From Macquaria australasica (lineage: Eukaryota; Chordata; Actinopteri; Centrarchiformes; Percichthyidae): a DNA stretch of 64,000 bases. The number at the start of each line of letters is the position of its first letter. Position 1 is the stretch's first letter. The translations under genes and the position numbers were made by a program. Below are positions 60,401 to 64,000 of the stretch, piece after piece. The notes under the pieces are model-generated. The model searched no databases and had not been told where the DNA came from. It worked only from the letters and a program-made list of their open reading frames with translations. The stretch spans positions 682,001-746,000 of the forward strand of contig SEMN01000145.1 of the NCBI GenBank assembly GCA_005408345.1. The letters are read 5' to 3'.

Positions 60401-60601
60401 CAGAATACAGGGTTCCTTGTGGTTCCTAGAGTATCTAAAAGTAGAATGGGAGCCAGAGCCTTCAGCTATCAAGCTCCTCTCCTGTGGAACCAGATCCCAG
60501 TTTGTGTATGGGAGGCGGACAACCTCCTCACATTTAAGAGTAGGCTTAAGACTTTCCTCTTTGATAAAGCTTATAGTAGGGCTGACTCAGGTGACCCCTG
60601 A
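57488..60601 (+). CDS. L2-type LINE ORF2: endonuclease and reverse transcriptase
   Basis: Uninterrupted frame of 1037 codons counted from the GTG at 57488; in fact it is open from 57452, just after the ORF1 stop. Endonuclease at about 70-290: LNIRSL (Asn76), LTETW (Glu103), VYRAPG, GDFNIH (Asp214, Asn216), LSDH (Asp278, His279). Reverse transcriptase at about 560-830: NYRPISNPPFLSKVLE, FQSGFR, LLDLSAAFDTIDH, GVPQGSVLGPILF, YADDTQLY (Tyr751-Asp754). The tail includes SRLDYCNSLLTG and LHWLPVKSRIEFKILLL. All catalytic residues I can check are present. The first in-frame ATG is at about codon 465, after the endonuclease domain, so initiation is unusual (see findings). Confidence 0.88.
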   Translation: MVQTRRQSCSPTRFSALPLEQLPTLNSTERLSAPRPLKLFKSKVNRRRVTHKNLIKSKTTTATVQQNRRIKCGLLNIRSLSSKAVLVNDLISDHNIDLFCLTETWLCQGEYVSLNESTPPSHINTHIPRGSGRGGGVAAIFDSSLLIKPKPKLNYNSFESLVLSLSHPTWKTVQPILFVIVYRAPGPYSEFLSEFSEFLSGLVLKTDKIIIVGDFNIHVDVENDSLSAAFISLLDSIGFCQSVHKPTHCFNHTLDLVLVYGIEIEHLIVFPQNSFLSDHFLLTFEFLLLDYTPSGKHSYTRCLSDSAVATFKEVIPSALNSVPCLNVTDDSYANFSPSQIDHLVDSAAGSLRITLDSIAPLKKKIIKQRRLAPWYNPQTHKLKQTSRKLERNWRSTNLEESRLAWQDSLKIYRKALRNARAAYYSSLIEENKNNPRFLFSTVARLTESHSSVEPCIPIDLSSNDFMSFFNDKILTIRDKIQHLLPSVGTDLSSNTGTLETTVKPVHLDCFSPINLNQLTSMISSSKPSTCLLDPVPTRLLKEILPLVSTYLLDMINLSLLKGYVPQSFKVAVIKPLLKKPTLDPGILSNYRPISNPPFLSKVLEKAVANQLCDFLHNNKLFEDFQSGFRVHHSTETALVKVTNDLLIASDKGLVSVLVLLDLSAAFDTIDHHILLQRLEHFIGIKGTALSWFKSYLSDRYQFVHVNDESSMHAKVSHGVPQGSVLGPILFTLYMLPLGNIIRKHSINFHCYADDTQLYLSIKPDETNQLAKLQACLKDIKTWMTCNFLMLNSDKTEVIVLGPEHLRNTLSKDIVSLDGIALASSETVRNLGVIFDQDMSFNSHIKQTSRTAFFHLRNIAKIRHILSQKDAEKLVHAFVISRLDYCNSLLTGCPNKSLKTLQLIRNAAARLLTRTRERDHISPILASLHWLPVKSRIEFKILLLTFKALNDQAPSYLKELIVPYYPTRALRSQNTGFLVVPRVSKSRMGARAFSYQAPLLWNQIPVCVWEADNLLTFKSRLKTFLFDKAYSRADSGDP

Positions 60602-61288
60602 GCCCCACCTTAGTTATGCTGCTATAGGCCTAGACTGCTGGGGGACTTCCTATGATGCACTGAGCTCCTCTCTCCTCCTCTTCCTCTCCATCTGTACGCC
60701 CTCATATCCCATCAATGCTTGTTACTAATTCAATGTCTTCCCGTAGTTGTGTGCTTTCTCTCCTCTCTCTCTCTCCCTCCCCTTCTGTTGCTTTCTGCAG
60801 GTGTTTCTGCCTCTGGAGCTGTGGAAGTCTGGATCTGTGGTTGCTGCCGCCTGCTGCCCCCGTGCTCCTGCTCTGCACCCGTTGTTGCTATTGCTGTTGT
60901 TGCTGTTATTATTATTGCTATTATAATGTTGCTCTTAGTGTTGTTTCCGTTGGTGTTAACATCAATTCCATTACCATATCTATGCTGTATTGAGCTGCTG
61001 TATGTTCTCTTTCCTCCTGCTCTCTCTCTCCCGCTCCCCCCTTCCCCCTTCAACCCAACCGGTCGAGGCAGATGACCGCCCACCTTGAGCCTGGTTCTGC
61101 TCGAGGTTTCTACCTGTTAAAGGGAGTTTTTCCTTGCCACTGTCGCATAGTGCTTGCTCATGGTGGGAACTGTTGGGTCTCTGTAAATATAAAGAGTCGG
61201 TCTAGACCTGCTCTATTCGAAAAAGTGCCCTGAGATAACTTTGTTATGATATGGCGCTATATAAATAAAACTGAATTGAATTGAATTT

Positions 61289-62072
61289 ACATATCAGTCT
61301 GCCATCTAAGGTATCACAAAACCAGCCATATGTTCTCTCATATCTACCTTTGGTTTCAAAAGCTGTATTTTTAAAACCTGCAGGTAAGTGTCTCTACACA
61401 GAAGCATTATCTGTTCTAAGGAGAGAAAATGACAGCAAAATCAAGCTTGACCTAACTGTGTTTTGGACCCCCTGGCACCCTTAAAAGACCTCTGTTGGTC
61501 CCTGGAGCCCAAGCTGGGTCCCACTGACTTCAGCTGATGGCACTTGGGCGTCTTCTCCTGACAAATGTGGGAGTTCATTGCCAAACTCAAAGTTGTTGTT
61601 AAGGTACATTGTTCATTGACTTTTCCCACATACAGTTTTGCATCCAGTCTGTAGGATTTAAACTACCTTCCACTCAGAAGCCAATTTCTCCAGCCTCTAT
61701 AGTAGCCTCTATCAGACTATCAGACTACAGACTATCTGTTTACTTTATAAACATAACTGAGCCCTCCAGTATGTGGCTGTCATTCTCAGATGAGAAGGGG
61801 AACTCCAAATGTTCACTGACATTGCAGCTGAGGCTATCTGCTGCTATGTTGCATGTTTGTCTTTGCTGATCAGAGGCCATGTGAACCTGGCGTCTCACTC
61901 TCTCTGTCTTTAAATGACTGGTCCTATAAAAAGCCGGCTGACCCTGCTGCGACTCTGACCTGCCAGGCAGCCTCTTGATGTCTAGCAGCAGCTGAAGCAG
62001 TCAGTGTATACACATAACAAACGCCTGCCTTCACCTGACCTTTTACTGCAGCATACACTATGTCCACCATGC
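61289..62072. other. Intergenic DNA
   Basis: No gene recognised; the short frames have no family resemblance. Confidence 0.4.
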
Positions 62073-62086
62073 CACACACACACACA

Positions 62087-62160
<74 letters not shown>
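62073..62160. repeat. (CA)n microsatellite, about 88 bp
   Basis: CA dinucleotides run from about 62073 to 62160 with a single phase break (cacc cac) near 62089-62091. Open frames through it (His/Thr on +, Cys/Val on -) are artefacts. Confidence 0.97.
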
Positions 62161-62161
<1 letters not shown>

Positions 62162-62389
62162 TCAAAACACCTAGCCCATGAAGAATCTATCTCTGCTGTG
62201 ATATCAGAATTCAAAAACAAGCTTGTGAGTGCTAGTGCCTGCTGAGGTACTTAGTTGCAAACTTTACAATAACATAGTGTCTCTTCCTTTTTCATGCATG
62301 TTGAATCCTAGTACATGATTGGTTGCATGCTTAATGCCCTTATCCAACTGAGTGTACCACCAATCCACTATGTACTTATAGATGGTTTT

Positions 62390-63230
62390 GAGGTTAGAGG
62401 AAAGCCTCTATGGAGACACAAAGTGTTCAAAATAAATAAATAAGACATTGTGAAATAAATAATCATATGAATAAATACAGACATAAAATAAACTATATAA
62501 CAATCAAGTTGTAAAATAATACAATACAATTTTAAAACTCAGCTCACTATTATGAAATGTTATTTCATCCTGCTTCTTTTCTCAATAACAGAGTTTACTG
62601 CAAGTCATTTTTTGTTTCATTCCAGCAGCTTTTATTTTTAATGTTTCCAATATTCTCTGAGTTTTTATCTCACAAGGCCATTTTTACCACACTGCCAAAA
62701 CTGGGATAATGAAGCCCAACTTGTATGGAGACCTAATCAGTTTTTAAAAATAAAATAAATAAATATTATACAGTTGTTTTTATTTCAAAATGTCCTTTTT
62801 TCCAAAATAATAACAAATTCATAATGCCACATTTTGGGGATTTTTGGATTGTTTTATTATTTTTTTCATTATATCATTCATAATGTCGTATTTAATTTTG
62901 AACACTTTAAGTCTTCATAGAAGTTGGGCTTCATTATCTTGCTATCGTCAAAGTTTTGGCAGTGTGGAAAATTGCAGTTGTAAAATAAAAGCTGACTTTG
63001 GAAAAAGAACATTGTAAAATAAAAACTGCTGAAATTAAATGAAAATTACTTGAAATAAACTATTTCATTGTGAAAATAGCATCTCATAATAATGAGATTT
63101 AATGAATATTGGATAATTTCACAGTTTTATGGCTATATTATATATTTTGTCTGTATTTATAGATATGATTATTTATTTCATAAAGTCTTATTTATCAATT
63201 TAATTTTGAACACTTTGGGTCTCCATACAT
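62390..63230. mobile_element. Nested palindromic (foldback) element, about 840 bp
   Basis: Two pairs of arms are mirrored. Outer pair: 'tatggagacacaaagtgttc' near 62409 with 'gaacactttgggtctccata' near 63207, followed inward by matching 'ataaataagac'/'gtcttatttat'. Inner pair: 'ccacactgccaaaactggga' and 'ataatgaagcccaactt' near 62689-62724 with 'aagttgggcttcattat' and 'aaagttttggcagtgtgga' near 62921-62967. There is no coding capacity. A trace of the outer arm (ttttgggtctccatac) also lies at about 56503. Confidence 0.75.
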
Positions 63231-64000
63231 TTCACATTGAAACTTCAACTAGATGATCAACTAGAACTACAGTGTTATAATTAGAAATGCAAATTAATCT
63301 TGTAAATGAGTACATGGGAGCAACAAATCTGAACAAATTGAAAAAGCCAAGTAGTAAAGAGATCAGCAGTAGTAGCAGTAGCATGAGTAATATTAGTATC
63401 CTGTTGTATGCTCAGACCTTCTAAGAGGCAGGGATGAAAATTAAAAAGACGAACCTCTTTCACTCACAGAGTTAAAGGTTCACTTTTGCCATATGGTCAC
63501 ACCAGAATGGCACATGATGCTAATCAGAGAATTTTGGCAACCATGGGAACTTTGACAGAATAGAGGGGTACTGTAACCTGGCCAGCCAGAAAGGTACTCA
63601 GGCTGCTCAAGTCTCACACTTGTGTGACATTAAAGCCATTAGGCCACATATACATCCCAATAAAATAAGGGTTTCAAAAGAAAAAGTGTCCCTTCAACAT
63701 CTTCCCTGTGTGCACACCACTGAGACTCATAACAATTTAATTTTACAATTAGGACTTTTACTTGTAACAGAGTGTTTTTATTGTGTGGTATTGCTACTTT
63801 TACTTACGTAAGTAAAGGATCCTTTTTCCACCTGTGATTACCAGAAGTAGCAGGTGGTGAGAATGTTTTTGTCAACTTCTGTTTCCAAGGTCAAGAATGA
63901 ACTTTCAATCTCAAGTAATAGTACGATCTATTATATTTAGAAGAAACAGTAGTACTATTGTAATTGTTATTACACTAGTCCTGTAGATTCAGTCTCCACC
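63231..64000. other. Intergenic DNA to the window edge
   Basis: No gene recognised. Near 63890, 'aaggtcaagaatgaactttc' resembles the edge of the foldback element at 15.9-16.2 kb. Confidence 0.4.

Larger units (their letters stand above)
56933..61288 (+). mobile_element. L2-type (CR1-superfamily) LINE, 5'-truncated, ORF2 open
   Basis: About 4.36 kb comprising the ORF1 3' part, an open ORF2 and a 3' UTR of about 690 bases. The end 'gatatggcgctatataaata' followed by 'aaactgaattgaattgaattt' is the standard 3' terminus of fish L2 elements. The left boundary lies somewhere in 56889-56933, next to the LINE fragment. A flanking duplication was not found. The absence of stops across ORF2 points to a young copy. 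Confidence 0.85.

Noticed and set aside
60417..61083. Overlapping short frames after the L2 ORF2 (Leu/Ser/Cys-rich)
   Set aside because: They lie in the L2 3' end and UTR, in low-complexity pyrimidine-rich sequence; no retrotransposon frame is expected there.
61924..62245. Cys/Val- or His/Thr-repeat open frames
   Set aside because: Translations of the (CA)n tract at 62073-62160.
1..64000. CRISPR arrays, bacterial operons, phage or defence systems
   Set aside because: The window is fish nuclear DNA; the only regular repeats are micro- and minisatellites without spacers.

Overview
The window is vertebrate nuclear DNA, almost certainly from a ray-finned (teleost, probably percomorph) fish. Genes are split by GT-AG introns, the coding sequence matches vertebrate families, and the spaces hold typical teleost repeats: an L2-type LINE ending in a TTGAA-rich tail, tRNA-derived SINEs, many small inverted-repeat DNA elements, and long CA/CT microsatellites. 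No operon, phage, CRISPR array or bacterial feature was seen.

Three host genes can be assembled. slc1a1 (neuronal glutamate transporter EAAT3) lies on the + strand at 2964-17498 in 12 exons that join without a frame break into 524 codons plus stop. A SPATA6-family gene, best called spata6l, lies on the - strand from 42490 down to about 30464 or lower; its first seven exons join in frame (255 codons) and its 3' part is less certain. trmt10a (tRNA guanine-9 methyltransferase) lies on the - strand at 48108-44367 in 7 exons encoding 306 residues. The slc1a1-spata6l pairing matches the human 9p24 order. trmt10a is on a different human chromosome (4q23), so its position here is a fish-lineage or shared rearrangement. 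The three genes have no evident shared pathway: synaptic glutamate uptake, sperm flagellum/neck assembly, and tRNA modification.

Region by region: 1-2.7 kb is intergenic; 2.7-18 kb is slc1a1 with a MITE and SINE debris in its introns; 18-23.6 kb is repeat-rich intergenic DNA; 23.69-27.03 kb is one LINE insertion with an internal inversion flanked by a 13-bp target duplication; 27-29 kb is intergenic; 29-42.5 kb is spata6l, including a 32-bp minisatellite of about 30 copies in intron 1; 44.4-48.2 kb is trmt10a; 48.2-56.5 kb has no gene I can name, only weak exon candidates; 56.6-61.3 kb holds a fragment of the first LINE family followed by an L2-type LINE with an open 1037-codon ORF2; 61.3-64 kb holds a long CA repeat and a nested palindromic element.

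I found no convincing undescribed biological system. The most informative observations are the twin-priming-type LINE inversion, the L2 element whose ORF1 and ORF2 share one frame across a single UGA with no AUG ahead of the endonuclease domain, a probable GC-AG intron in spata6l, and a possible presequence-like N-terminal extension of trmt10a.
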